A stretch of DNA of 64,000 nucleotides from Lyophyllum atratum (Eukaryota > Basidiomycota > Agaricomycetes > Agaricales > Lyophyllaceae): positions 744,001-808,000 of the forward strand of contig JACGCN010000021.1 of assembly GCA_014905825.1 (NCBI GenBank). The letters are read 5' to 3'. The translations under genes and the position numbers were made by a program. Of the stretch, positions 12,772 through 25,648 are shown piece by piece (within the stretch, counting starts at the first letter, position 1; each line of letters begins with the position of its first letter). Under the pieces are notes generated by a model. It was not told where the DNA came from, did no database searches, and saw only the letters and a program-made list of their open reading frames with translations.

Positions 12772-13946
12772 ATGCCTGCCCTGCGTGGCCAAGAACCCAC
12801 AGAAAATAGTACTCAAGATATTGCTACACGTGCTCCTGCTCCTGCTACAGCTGAGGCTACCTCAAAGAAGGCAGCATGGACCCATGCCGACACCACACAC
12901 TTCCTCGAGTACCTCATTGAGCACAAGTCTGAAGCTGGAGATGGAGGGAACTTCAAGGTTGCTACCTGGAGGGCATGTGCAGCTCATCTCAATGAAACAT
13001 TGACCAAGGGAGCACAGAAAACTTATCTTTCCTGCAAGGGAAAGTACAGGACTGTATGTAATTTTTTACTGCCTGCTTCGCACTTTTTTGACCTCTGTTT
13101 TCAGCTTAAATCCACTTATGACATCGTCTGCCTCATTCGGGACAACTCAGGGTGGTCGTGGGATGATGAGGAAGGTGCGAGCATCACGCCGGAGAAGAAG
13201 GGGACATGGGATGATTTCAAGGCAAAGCACCCTGATGCCGCTCCGTTTCGCAACAAGGGGTGGCCCTATCTCGCATCCTTTGACAGCCTAATCCCCTCAA
13301 AGGCCAAGGGTAACCACGCATTTCGTGCCTCGCAGGGTCCTCGCCCCGTTTTGGACCAGCAATCTCAAGATCTCGATGGGGACGACATTGGTGCACCTGA
13401 CGAGGCACGCCAAGCTTTCGAAGTGGAAGAGGATGATGTTGGGGCCCGGGCTGATGACGAGGACGAGGAAGATGTCCCCGAAAGTGCTCCGGAGGTGAGT
13501 ACCTCGCTATAATGTGGCTGTCCCAAGTTACTGAATGATGTACATAGCCCTCTCCCCGCTCTATCCCAATGACACCTGCTCCCTCTTCCTCTCGCAAGCG
13601 TACTGCGGCTGCCCCTACCTCTGCTAGTGCTGCAAAGACCCCTCGCCTCTCTGCTGGAGCTCAGGGAATCGCCGACATTGGGAGGTCGATGGGCCGCTTC
13701 ACGGAAGTCCTCGAAAATGTTTTCGCGCCAACGCAAACGGGATTGGAGGCAACACCGCGACGCAAGCAGCGTGCTATTGGTCAGGCGCAGGAGCTCGAGG
13801 ATGGGTGGCTCTCGGAGGACGATCTCATCAAGTTTATTGATGTCCTCGAGAAGGATGTTGCGGCGGTCGATACTTATTTGGTCTTAAAAAAGGAATCTTT
13901 GCGTAAGAAGTGGGTGAGAGGGAAGCTCGATAGCCTTTATTTCTGA
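12772..13946 (+). CDS. Harbinger Myb/SANT-like DNA-binding protein
   Basis: The second protein of the transposon, which in PIF/Harbinger elements binds DNA and carries the transposase to the nucleus. Exons 12772-13053, 13105-13494 and 13548-13946 give 356 residues. The N-terminal third has the trihelix/SANT pattern seen in fungal copies: AAWTHADTTHFLEYLIEHKS, then GNFKVATWRACAAHLN, then GWSWDDEEGASI and APFRNKGWPYL. An acidic segment (about 195-225) and a Ser/Pro/Ala linker follow. The C-terminal helix-rich block (WLSEDDLIKFIDVLEKDVAA) recurs in the second Harbinger element of this window. I chose the ATG at 12772 rather than 12715, because the extra residues do not resemble the sister protein. 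Confidence 0.85.
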
Positions 13947-13965
13947 TGTTCTATACATATAACAA

Positions 13966-15393
13966 TCATTCATCTGTTTCTGAACACTCTCCAAGCTCCC
14001 GTAGATATGCTTGATAACTATCCCACATCGCCTGTGCAATCTCGTCACGCCTCCTCTTTGCACGATCCTTCTCGGCTATTGTGGGTGGTCCGCGTGCCAA
14101 CTGTCCAAAATCACGCTCGCCGTGGGGAATCATGCCAGGTGAAGGATCGAAAATATCAGGGAGGTCCCGAACTTCATCCGAATCATGATCAAGAATGTAA
14201 TTATGAATCGCAGCCAGCGCTGGTACGATCATGGCCTGTACATCCATGTCAAATTCGGGTGCCTGGGTCAGGATCGCGAAACGTCTCTTGAAGACACCGA
14301 AGATGCGCTCGATAACATTCCGAGCTGACGCGTGACGGAGATTGTATAGTTCCTCTCGATTTTGGGGACTGTACGTAACAAAATTAGACACATATTAGTG
14401 GACATGCCTATGCTTACCGAACAGCAGCTCTCCCCCACTCAGCTAAATGATATCGCACGCCACGGAATGGAACAAGAAGGGCATCACAGACACCAAACCC
14501 AGCATCTGCCAGATAGTATTTTCCGTCGGGAATGGGTAGATCACTCGTACGGGCTTCGTTATAGAGGGTAGCATCTGCAACTGATCCTTCCCATCCACTT
14601 AGGATGTACTGGAATCGAAAGTCAAAGGAGCAGCAGGCTAGGCAGTTCTGCGAGAGACCCCCTTTCCTATTACGTGCAGCCTGCCTGTCCGCTGCTGACG
14701 GGCAAGAATCGAAGTGGCTACCGTCCATCCCACCTATAGCACCCTCAAAAAAGGGAAACCACTTCGGATTGTTGAGGATTTCAGGGGGAACGGGCTCGTC
14801 TTCCGACGGGAGGCGGACATGGCGGTTGTAAAAGGGTGGGGATGCAAGCATGACAAGAACACGCCTAAAATACCTACAGAGCATGAATCAACACAGTTGA
14901 AGACAGTCAAACTGAGAAATAGGCACTTCGAAATGGTCTCATTGGATCGCTGAAAGCGCTCCCCAACATGACGGACAGAAAGCCCAGTGACACACATGTA
15001 CAGGAAGATTGCTGTTTGCTCCTCAAGAGTGATATTCTTGGAATCCGAGAGGCCACAAAGGCGGAGCTCCGCAACGAGTTTGAGAAATACATGAACCCGC
15101 ATCCCTAGCTCATGCTTGATGCGATCGGGGTGTCCGTAGATGAGCTCTTGTACCCAATCTTCGCCTGAGAGAGCTGAGGTATGATAAGGCTGCTTCCAAT
15201 ACCATGGACTTGCATACAGCATCACAGCAAGACTGACTGCCTGAAACATAGAGATGGCAGCAAGTAGAAGTCCCCACCGCACATTTTCCGGAGGGCCAGC
15301 GGTGGCACGAGGCATGTTACGACGAATGGGAGGCAATGCGCGTCGCGCGCGAAGATTTGACGCGAGAGCACGCGCGAGGTCACAGCATGTCAC
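13966..15393 (-). CDS. Harbinger DDE transposase (HARBI1-like)
   Basis: The nuclease that cuts and joins the element. Exons 15393-14927, 14873-14418 and 14368-13966 give 441 residues if the first ATG is used. MPRATAGPP, 24 codons later, is an alternative start. The N-terminal helical part includes YWKQPYHTSALSGEDWVQEL and TGLSVRHVGERFQRSNETIS. The DDE_Tnp_4 domain shows GGMDGSHF (first Asp), YYLADAGFGVCD (second Asp) and NVIERIFGVFKRRF (Glu). No internal stop or frameshift was found. It is convergent with the SANT-like gene, with 19 bp between stop codons. Confidence 0.9.
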
Positions 15394-15476
15394 ATTTTCT
15401 AAATTCTCACAATTACTTAATCGGGCAGAATCGACCGCAGAATCCGAATCCGATTCTGATGCCGAACAGGCTCTAA

Positions 15477-16760
15477 GTAATTAATCGACGAGGAGAAGCA
15501 TCAGCACGCCTCCAAGAACTTTTCCACAAGACGTAAGTTAGCAGCTATCATGGTGACCGAATGTCGAGGACTTGGAGCGGCAGCCGAGCTGACACGCTGT
15601 ACTGTACATAGCAGGTTACGATTTCTGCTACCGCCTCCTCGATCCATCTTCCAGTACCCTGGCATGTATCCTCCTCGAACATCACATTGATAACCATCTT
15701 GTCCTCAGAACCTTCGCTATGACCCACGAAGCAAATAAGCCTTACACTTTCCTTTACACTTTCTATCGACCCCGGTCTCGGTGATACACGGAGGGGTCAA
15801 GACTGGTCGCGGCATCGTGGTCTTGACTGGGATTTACCTTCGCAGTCTCTGTTTTACCTCCGGTGGCAATTGCGACCAATGCTCGTCATATCGAACGTCG
15901 GACCCAACACCTACTGAAGTTTAGAAAAATCAAATGATATTCCCCCATGGGCACTGAGCGACCCCCTCGCAGTCTTCAAAGTTTTTGTCCATGACCATGA
16001 TATCGTGGCCGAATAAATTTCAGCCCGCCCGAGGTGCCCGAACATCCAGTCCGAAGGTAGATTGATTTCCTACTCCTTGATCTTCTGGCTTTCACATTTC
16101 CCCCGTTTTCCTGTCTTCGGTAGCTGCCAACCTACAGGCACGCACCCGATACGTGAAAGAATCCCCACTTGAGGCACTGCAGCCCGACAACAAGCGAACG
16201 TGTTTTGGAACGCAGAGATCACTTGATATTCAACATCAGCTCTTAATTAATCTGATAGGGATGAGTTTGTAGCAGAACGACACTATTTCATGTTATTACC
16301 GGAAGCGTGAAAAGTTTAGTCTCGGGAGGAAAAACGGAAGAAGTCTTGCATGTCATCAAAATTAAAGCCCCCGCGACTGATGGAGGGTTTTCTATCTAAC
16401 GTGGAGGGTTAAGCAGGACTTTACAGTCTAGCAAACTACCATCACGCACCATTCATTGCTCAAGCTTTCGCCTCCCTTGAAAAAAGGCCTATCAAGTTCG
16501 ACAGTATCAATTCGTATGATCGTTGGAGCCTGGGCTAGAAGAATCTAAGAATCTGGCAGCAATAGGTTGGGAACAAAGTCGTCGGAAGGTCAAGCATCTC
16601 AAAAGCATAGCAAGAGATATGTCTTGGGCATATCGCCTTATTCCTTGCGCTCCACACAAATAATAGTTGAAGCATTAATATTGGTCAATATATAGATCTG
16701 CCCCACGCCTGTCAGAACATTGCAGAAGACCAAGACCACCAGAACAACTCACAGTGTCTC
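15477..16760. other. Gene-poor spacer
   Basis: Nearly 1.3 kb with no open frame of 60 codons on either strand and no repeat that I could match elsewhere in the window. It separates Harbinger 1 from MRPL7. A non-coding transcript cannot be judged by eye. Confidence 0.5.
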
Positions 16761-17666
16761 CTACTTCCGCAAAAATGGAATCTGAAAGCCCGACAACAAC
16801 GCCCTCGCCCTATTCTGCGCGCCCACGCCCGTCGCGTTCGTCACGAAATGTATATGCATGCCATACTGCTTCGGGTACGAGTCCAGGTTAACCTCAATCT
16901 GCGGGAACAGCGCCATCGCAGCCTCGGGCAACCCAAACGACACGACACCCGACACCGCGCTCGGCGAGTTGACGGAGGACGACTGCGGCGGGAGGCCCAC
17001 GCCCTGGAAGTCGCGAAGACGCGGGAGGACGAACTCGACGAGGTTACCGAGGAAATCATACATGGCCTGGCCCTTCAGGTCGACTTTCACACCAACAGGC
17101 ACCCCAGGACGGATCCACCCTCCCACTGACTTCTTGCCCCGCACCAGCTGTATGCCCTCAGCCGTGTGCCGCCCCCCAGCCTTGTACGACTCGCCCGTGA
17201 GGGTACGCATGGCCATGATGAGGCCTAGGAGGTTACTCTTACTCGCGATGGCCTCCTTCTGCATGCTATGGATCGAGATTTTCTCCAGCCGGACGACGTT
17301 GCCCGGGCGCGATGGCGGCGGGGGCTTTTTACCGAGCTGGGCGCCTCCTACTGGGGGGTTGTGGCGGTTTTTGGTGTACGGGTCGTTGGGGTCGTAGGTG
17401 AGGCGGATGGGCCGTGGAGGGGGGCGAGGGCCCTGCTCGTGGATGTATGTCATGTACATGGCGGTGTCGGCGAGGGTGGTGTGGTAGTGGTCTTGGAAGC
17501 GGCAAGGCGCGAATTCGCGAGTGACGAGGGGGACATGGGGAATGGGGAGCTGGGTGCGGCGGTCCTTGCGGAGATGGCGGGTGATTCTTGGGGTGCGGCC
17601 GAAGCGCACGACCGAGCGTGTCGACGAGGCCACCGCGCTCATCGTTCTAGTCAATATAATGTTCAC
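16761..17666 (-). CDS. MRPL7: Mitochondrial ribosomal protein uL5m
   Basis: Component of the large subunit of the mitochondrial ribosome. A single exon of 301 residues (293 if the second Met, in MSAVASS, is the start). The N-terminus is rich in Arg and Ser with no acidic residues (RFGRTPRITRHLRKDRRTQ), as in a mitochondrial targeting peptide. The conserved uL5 core runs from VVRLEKISIHSM through NLLGLIMAMRTLTGE and GVKVDLKGQAMYDFLGNLV to FPQIEVNLDSYPKQYGMHIH. A basidiomycete-type linker of about 90 residues precedes the core. It is divergent from the 17863-18672 gene with a 196-bp shared promoter region. Confidence 0.9.
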   Translation of the reverse strand: MNIILTRTMSAVASSTRSVVRFGRTPRITRHLRKDRRTQLPIPHVPLVTREFAPCRFQDHYHTTLADTAMYMTYIHEQGPRPPPRPIRLTYDPNDPYTKNRHNPPVGGAQLGKKPPPPSRPGNVVRLEKISIHSMQKEAIASKSNLLGLIMAMRTLTGESYKAGGRHTAEGIQLVRGKKSVGGWIRPGVPVGVKVDLKGQAMYDFLGNLVEFVLPRLRDFQGVGLPPQSSSVNSPSAVSGVVSFGLPEAAMALFPQIEVNLDSYPKQYGMHIHFVTNATGVGAQNRARALLSGFQIPFLRK

Positions 17667-17862
17667 AAAAAAGTTGACACCCGAAGCTGTTTGGTATTGT
17701 ATGCCTATTCCATCGCACGTGGACGTTCTTGGTTATGAGACATCGCCGCACATCACGACCACCTCGAGTGCTACGCGATACGTCCCCATCTCCCGTTAGC
17801 TCCCCTTCTTAAAACTCGACCACCAATAATGAAATCCCGCACCTCATCTGTGTTTTCCCCCA

Positions 17863-18672
17863 ATGGCTTTCACGGGTGCATACAAAACTGCTCTCCGTAA
17901 CTGCTCGTTCGCAGACATACAACGCGACCAGAACAATCGCACCAACGCAACGGCGACTTATCATGGTCCCGTCTATGCACCCCTCAAAACCACATACAAG
18001 GTTGAGGGGAATCTCGTTACGGACGGCTCACGGAGCGCAGGTCTTCCCCCGCCTGCACTCTCACCTATAACACCATGCACGACTGCTTCCCTCCAATCTC
18101 TCTTTCCCACCATTGATCCCGCTGTGCTGAACGCCATCACTAACCACACCCTTCAACCATGGGACCTCCGCAATCTCGATCCGCGTTGCGTTGTTTCTGG
18201 ACAGACCAGCCACCTCCCACTCCTCTTTGCCGGGACCAAGGTCTTCCTTAGACCCATCAACACAAGCGAGCACTATACCTCCCTCGACACCATCTTCGTC
18301 CCACTCCAAAACTACTTCCGTGTCCTTGTCGCCCACTCGCAGTCCACCTCTGTAGCGAGTAGCTTCTTCCACTATAACGCGCACCTAAGCGCGCTCGCGG
18401 ACAGATACCCATGGCCAGCCGTGCGCGCCTACCACATGGCATTTTTTAAGCGCCGTTGCTTCGAGATGTCCATGCGAGGCGATTATACTGGTTGGGGACG
18501 TGGTGACGCAGAGCTCTTTGAAGAACATCTTCTCGAACACTGCGCCCGCGCTATTCAGGAGCACCAGCAGGAAATCTCCAGCCCGGATATGAGGCGAAAT
18601 AGTTCAGCGAAATTCAGCGATAGATGCGAACTTGACGCGCACCTCGTTGGAAATGGGGCGCGTCACTGGTAA
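17863..18672 (+). CDS. Uncharacterised 269-residue protein
   Basis: I do not recognise a named domain. One open exon runs from ATG at 17863 to a stop at 18672. A potential donor (GTAAGT) overlaps the stop; splicing there to the AG before 18725 would also stop almost at once, so the product barely changes. Notable blocks are LQPWDLRNLDPRC, a helical YFRVLVAHSQ segment and YHMAFFKRRCFEMSMRGDYTGWG. The general look recalls basidiomycete multicopy proteins of unknown or gag-like origin, but this is only an impression. There is no signal peptide or transmembrane span. Confidence 0.6.
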   Translation: MAFTGAYKTALRNCSFADIQRDQNNRTNATATYHGPVYAPLKTTYKVEGNLVTDGSRSAGLPPPALSPITPCTTASLQSLFPTIDPAVLNAITNHTLQPWDLRNLDPRCVVSGQTSHLPLLFAGTKVFLRPINTSEHYTSLDTIFVPLQNYFRVLVAHSQSTSVASSFFHYNAHLSALADRYPWPAVRAYHMAFFKRRCFEMSMRGDYTGWGRGDAELFEEHLLEHCARAIQEHQQEISSPDMRRNSSAKFSDRCELDAHLVGNGARHW

Positions 18673-19167
18673 GTCCTTCAACCTTGTCATTATTGCCTCG
18701 TAAGTAAACTAATATTCCCCGCAGATGAAGTTGTACACTGATCATAGGGATCTCCTGGACACTTCACAAACACATTCGGCACCTCGCTTCTACCTCGTTC
18801 CCTCCTCTGTACCCATATAATCTATTGTACGTCGTAGCCGTGAAGCGTTGAATTACAGAATTAGCATCGAGTTGCAGACCCCGTCGTCGAGAAGCACGAG
18901 ATCACCTGTCGCCTTTAAGCACTCAGTCATCGGCTCTCGGCCCCATCCCGACTTCCCTCCACAACATGTGGACCACTGACTGATCCCTCAACGAATACAA
19001 GCCTACCTTAATGGACATACAGTAAGTGCTAAGCATCATCCAAGTGCTCATCTCTCCCGATCATTCGCGACCCTGCTCTCTTGACTCGAAAGTACTTCCG
19101 CGCTTCTCAAGCATTCATCATATATACCGGCGTCTCCGGGGATGTAGAAACTCTCACTCACACCACC
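18673..19167. other. Intergenic
   Basis: About 500 bp without a supportable gene. The last 40 bp before the epoxide-hydrolase pseudogene (GATGTAGAAACTCTCAC with CACCACCATG) are nearly repeated before the intact copy at 20990-21025. The duplication therefore included the leader. Confidence 0.5.
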
Positions 19168-20807
19168 ATGTCCACATACCCACCAGAGACCCCCTTCAAA
19201 GTATCCATTCCCGACTCCCAGCTCTCTCTCCTCCAGCAGAAGCTAGCCCTCGCGACATTCCCTGACGAACTCCAAGACGCGGACTGGGCTTATGGCGCCC
19301 CACTTGCTGGCGTGAAGCGCCTCATCAATCGCTGGAAGGATGGCTACGACTGGCGGAAACACGAGGCCGCGATAAATGACGAGCTGCCGCAGTTCACTCG
19401 GGACTTGGACGTCGAGGCTTCGGAGTGCTCAACGTTCACTATGTGCATAAGAAGAGTGAGGTGGAGAACGCGATTCCCTTGTTATTTGTTCACGGATGTA
19501 AGAAGTGATGATGTTCCCCGTCCTTCCGAGGCCTCAACCTTTGTAGAGGGCCGGGAAGCTTCCTTGAAGTTCGCAAGATTTTACCCCTTCTACTCGAAGC
19601 GTCCCCGAATCATCCCAGTTTCCACGTCGTGGCGATCAGCCTTCCCGGATACGGATTCTCTGCCGCTCCAACTAAGAAAGGCTTTGCACTATCTCAGTAC
19701 GCTGAGGTACGCTGGATTGTTTTTTTAACGCTATCCAAGCCTGTGTAATCAACACTTTTTCTCAAGGTTGCAAATAAATTAATGCTCTCACTAGGATACG
19801 ATGAATATGGTATTTAAACCTACTCTCGTATTCGATTGATACTAATTATGAGGATAGTGACTCAAGGTGGCGATCGGGGCGCCGCGGTTGGCTTTACTCC
19901 AGCTGGTCCACTCAGTCACTAAAGCCGCGCTAGATAGCACGCAGGATCGCACACCTTTACGGCCCCAAACACAGCAAAGCATGACACACGAACTTCCCTC
20001 GGTACTTCCTTAACATCATCGCTATTTAACGCATCATACTCACGCTATAATCCAGAGGCTCCCCTCCCTCCATGAGCCGGCCCTTGCTCCTCCTATCGCA
20101 CCTTCTCTCGGACCTACCCCTCCTCCCATATAGCGACCGCGAGAAAGCAGGCTTCCCACGCACGAAATGGTTCATGACCATGGGTCGCGGCTATGAAATG
20201 GAGCAATCCACCAGACCACAGACTCTCGGGTACGCGTTTGCCGACTCGCCTGTCGGGCTGGCAGCGTGGATCTACGAGAAGCTTGTTCAGTGGACGGATG
20301 CGTACGCTTGGGACGACGACGAAGGTACAGACAATGAAGCATCCACCCATCCCAGGAAATAATCATGGACTTGGCTAACCATTTTAATATAGCGCTAACT
20401 TGGATCTCCCTCTACTACTTCTCCCGTGCAGGACCCGCTGCATCTCTGCGCATTTACTACGAGTCCACGCCAGCCGTCGGCGGTCCGAACGCGACTTGGA
20501 AAGAAGAACGAACCACCATCCCAGTTGGGTACTACTCGCACTTCCCCAAGGAAATCGTGCACCACCCGCGGTCGTGCGTACCCCTTCCTACCCACCTACC
20601 CACCTGTTGCCTTGACCCAAACACTTTCCTTCCCTGTACTCAGGTGGACGAAGAAATTGACTCTCGTGTTTTCGTCGGAGCATGAGAGTGGTGGACATTT
20701 CGCTGCACATGAGAAACCGCGGGAGCTTGTGGGGGATCTTAGGAAGATGTTTGGGGGCTGGGGGAGGCGCGTTTGGGGTTGTTAGAGGGAAGAGTGGGTA
20801 TGCTTGA
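19168..20807 (+). pseudogene. Epoxide hydrolase, decayed tandem copy
   Basis: Homologous along its length to the intact neighbour at 21023-22625 but broken. After ...TRDLDVE, one base is missing relative to the intact gene at about 19412, shifting the frame before the LNVHYVHKKSEVEN segment. The nucleophile motif reads TQGGDRGAA instead of TQGGDWGFY. In the KHSKA block the Trp codon of the sister gene (TGG) is TGA, a stop. A further +1 shift occurs near 20760 in the C-terminus. The His/Glu block [16 protein letters not shown] is still readable. Four independent lesions make a sequencing error an unlikely full explanation. Confidence 0.88.
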
Positions 20808-21022
20808 TACTTCTCTGTGAGTTTCGGTAGAGCCCAAGGGCTTGTAAAGTGCGACGGAAGACGTGTAGCAGTATGAACGCGTCCAAGCCGGCCCCCGGCC
20901 CGTTGGTATTTGTTCCTGTCTATCCTCATCATTCTCTAAACCGTGACCGTGTTCCAGCTATCATAACTCGCTTCTCAAGAAAAGGCGACGGCGGAGATGT
21001 GGAAACTCTTACTCATACCACC

Positions 21023-22625
21023 ATGTCTACAGAGACTCCTTTCATAATATCCATTCCCGACTCCCAGCTCTCTCTCCTCCAGCAGAAGTTAGCCCTCGCG
21101 ACGTTTCCTGACGAACTTCAAGACGCGAACTGGGCTTACGGCGCACCTCTTGCTGACATCACCAGGCTCGTCAATCGATGGAAGCAAGGCTACGACTGGC
21201 GGAAGCACGAGGCTGCGCTAAATGCTGAGCTACCACAATTCACCAGAGATCTAGATGTGGACGGCTTCGGGACTTTCAACGTCCACTATGTTCATAAGAA
21301 GAGCGAGGTGGAGAACGCGATTCCCTTGTTATTTGTTCACGGATGTACGCGCGGGTGATACCCTCCATCGTCGCCGTATCTCATGTTTGGCCTAGGGCCG
21401 GGGAGCTTCCTGGAAGTTCGCAAGATCCTAGCTCTTCTCATTGAGGCTTCGCCAGATCACCCCAGCTTCCATGTTGTGGCGATTAGCCTCCCGGGATTTG
21501 GGTTCTCTACCGCCCCCACGAAGAAAGGCTTTGCATTATCGCAGTACGCCGAGGTGCGCGTGTCCTCTCATCTCAAGACTGTCCGCAATGACGAACGTCC
21601 TGGCCCTTAGCTAGGAAACAAATTAATGCTCGCTCTGGGATATGACGAATATGGTATGTGGACTTATCCCTTGGTCTGATTAGTACCAACTATGATTTTA
21701 GTTACTCAAGGTGGCGACTGGGGGTTCTACGTGAGTTGTCTAGCACCGTGCTTGCCGCGTTAATAAACGACAATCCGTAGATAGCACGTAGAATTGCGCA
21801 TCTTTACGGGCCCAAGCACAATAAAGCATGGCACACGAACTTCCCTCGGTACCATCCTATTTCAAACCCTATTCAACCGTAACTCACCAGCATCATCGTT
21901 TAGGGCTGCTCCTCCCTCAGTCGGCCAGCCTATTGCTTTCCTAAGGCATCTCTTTTCAAATCTGCCGTTTTTCTCATACAGCGAACGCGAGAAAGCCGGT
22001 CTTGCGCGCTCAGCATGGTTTCGCAACGTGGGTCGGGGTTACTACGCAGAACAAGCCACCAGGCCGCAAACACTCGGCTACGGGCTGACGGACTCGCCCG
22101 TTGGCTTGCTAGCGTGGATCTACGAGAAGCTTGTCGAATGGACGGACTCATACCCCTGGGATGACGACGAAGGTACGAACCTCCTCCTTATCGGTTTAAC
22201 TGACTGACCACGATGGATATAGTGCTCACCTGGATCTCAATCTACTACTTTTCCCGTGCTGGACCAGCTGCGTCTCTGCGCATTTACTACGAGTATATAC
22301 TGGCTGCTGGAGGTCTCAACGCAACTATCAAAGAAGAGCGCACGACGATCCCGGTTGGTCATTCGCACTTTCCCAAAGAGCTCACGCAGGTCCCGCGATC
22401 GTACGTACCCTCTGTTAGTCTACCCCAGCGTACCTGACTTGTGCATCGATCTTCTCCTGTAGGTGGATGAAGACGTCGAATCTCGTGTTTTCGTCCGAAC
22501 ACGAGAGTGGTGGCCACTTCGCCGCGCATGAGAAGCCAGTCGAGCTGGTCGAAGATCTAAGGAAGATGTTTGGGAAGGATGGGGGCGCCTTTGGGGTTGT
22601 CAACAGCAAAAATGGTTATGCTTGA
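21023..22625 (+). CDS. Epoxide hydrolase (alpha/beta-hydrolase), 8 exons
   Basis: Predicted to open epoxides to vicinal diols in lipid or xenobiotic metabolism. Exons 21023-21344, 21396-21553, 21611-21653, 21702-21730, 21781-21848, 21904-22172, 22223-22400 and 22463-22625 give 409 residues. The EHN N-terminal domain starts FIISIPDSQLSLLQQKLALA and includes the WRKHE segment. HGWPGSFLEVRKI is formed across intron 1 (oxyanion loop). TQGGDWGFY holds the nucleophile Asp (about 180). SEREKAGLARSAWF and QTLGYGLTDSPVGLLAWIYE form the cap and core. [16 protein letters not shown] contains the catalytic His (about 374). No signal peptide is seen, though family members may be membrane-associated. It is the living partner of the pseudogene 215 bp upstream. 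Confidence 0.9.
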
Positions 22626-23241
22626 TTGACAGTCGGTAATGCAGGAGGCTTATGGCATGACGACGACATGATACAGAATGTGTCCCGAAAGGTGATCATG
22701 AGCTTGTTATAAGGTGACATTTGATATAGTAGTACAAGCCACCCGGAGTCGTCCAACTGAAAGTACGAACATATGGGTCCATGGAACTTGAAGGAAGCAT
22801 GATCGCAGTGATGGCTTGTGGTCGTGCCGAGTAGACCGAGACATCCTTACAACCTTGCCTCCTCCACCCTGGATGTATGCTCGACAAAGATTGACAAATC
22901 CTCAGTACCTCTTGCAATCCACTCTGACCCCGTGGCACACCCCGCAGATGCTCAGAGGCGCTGTGATCTCAGAGGAAATTGGACTGTGATTTCCGGGGCT
23001 GTTACGCGGCCCAGCAAGCCTCATGAAGCACACGATCGAACCTGGTGGGGGCACGACAGGACCACGCGCACCCTCCTCGCATCTGACAATCCTCGGATAT
23101 GCTGTCATTGGGGCAGCATGCTATGCGGGGCTGTTCCTGAAGACGAATTTCAAAAGTCTATTCGCAAGCTACTATAAAGACACCCTGTGCCCAGGCTGGG
23201 GATGGACAAAAGAATTCCTCGGGGCCCTCTCTCGTGCAACG
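22626..23241. other. Intergenic, upstream of glucoamylase
   Basis: About 600 bp; no gene recognised. It should contain the glucoamylase promoter. An open frame from 23023 runs into the glucoamylase signal peptide in frame, but its extra 73 residues have no secretion character, so it is unlikely to be translated. Confidence 0.5.
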
Positions 23242-25406
<2,165 letters not shown>

Positions 25407-25648
25407 ACGCATATTGTCATCTGAATATCGAACGATCAAGAATTCCTGTATTGAGATGTAGAGCACGACGTCAACGATTTAGAAGAGTAGTTATGCAATG
25501 CGGGTGAACAGTCCGTGCCAACGGCTGGTACCGGTAATGAAGCGTCATCAAAGATGCTTGGTGCATCAAAATGCCGAGGCCGCCTCAAGTCTATGATTTC
25601 GAAGTTCTGCCTATCGCGTTGGCTCACAGAGATGCTAAAGGATATCAG

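Larger units (their letters stand above)
12620..15473. mobile_element. PIF/Harbinger DNA transposon 1, complete, 2,854 bp
   Basis: Terminal inverted repeats of about 27 bp begin GAGCCTGTTCGGCATC at 12620 and end with its complement at 15473. The next about 20 bp are near-matched. TAA is duplicated at 12617-12619 and 15474-15476, the TWA target duplication expected for this superfamily. The element carries the two standard convergent genes, a SANT/Myb-like protein (plus) and a DDE nuclease (minus). Both are open with intact catalytic motifs, so it may be autonomous. It lies 218 bp upstream of the CAAX gene start. Confidence 0.93.

Noticed and set aside
23023..23241. N-terminal extension of the glucoamylase
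   Set aside because: The in-frame upstream Met would bury the signal peptide; MRAVLLSALALC is the better start.
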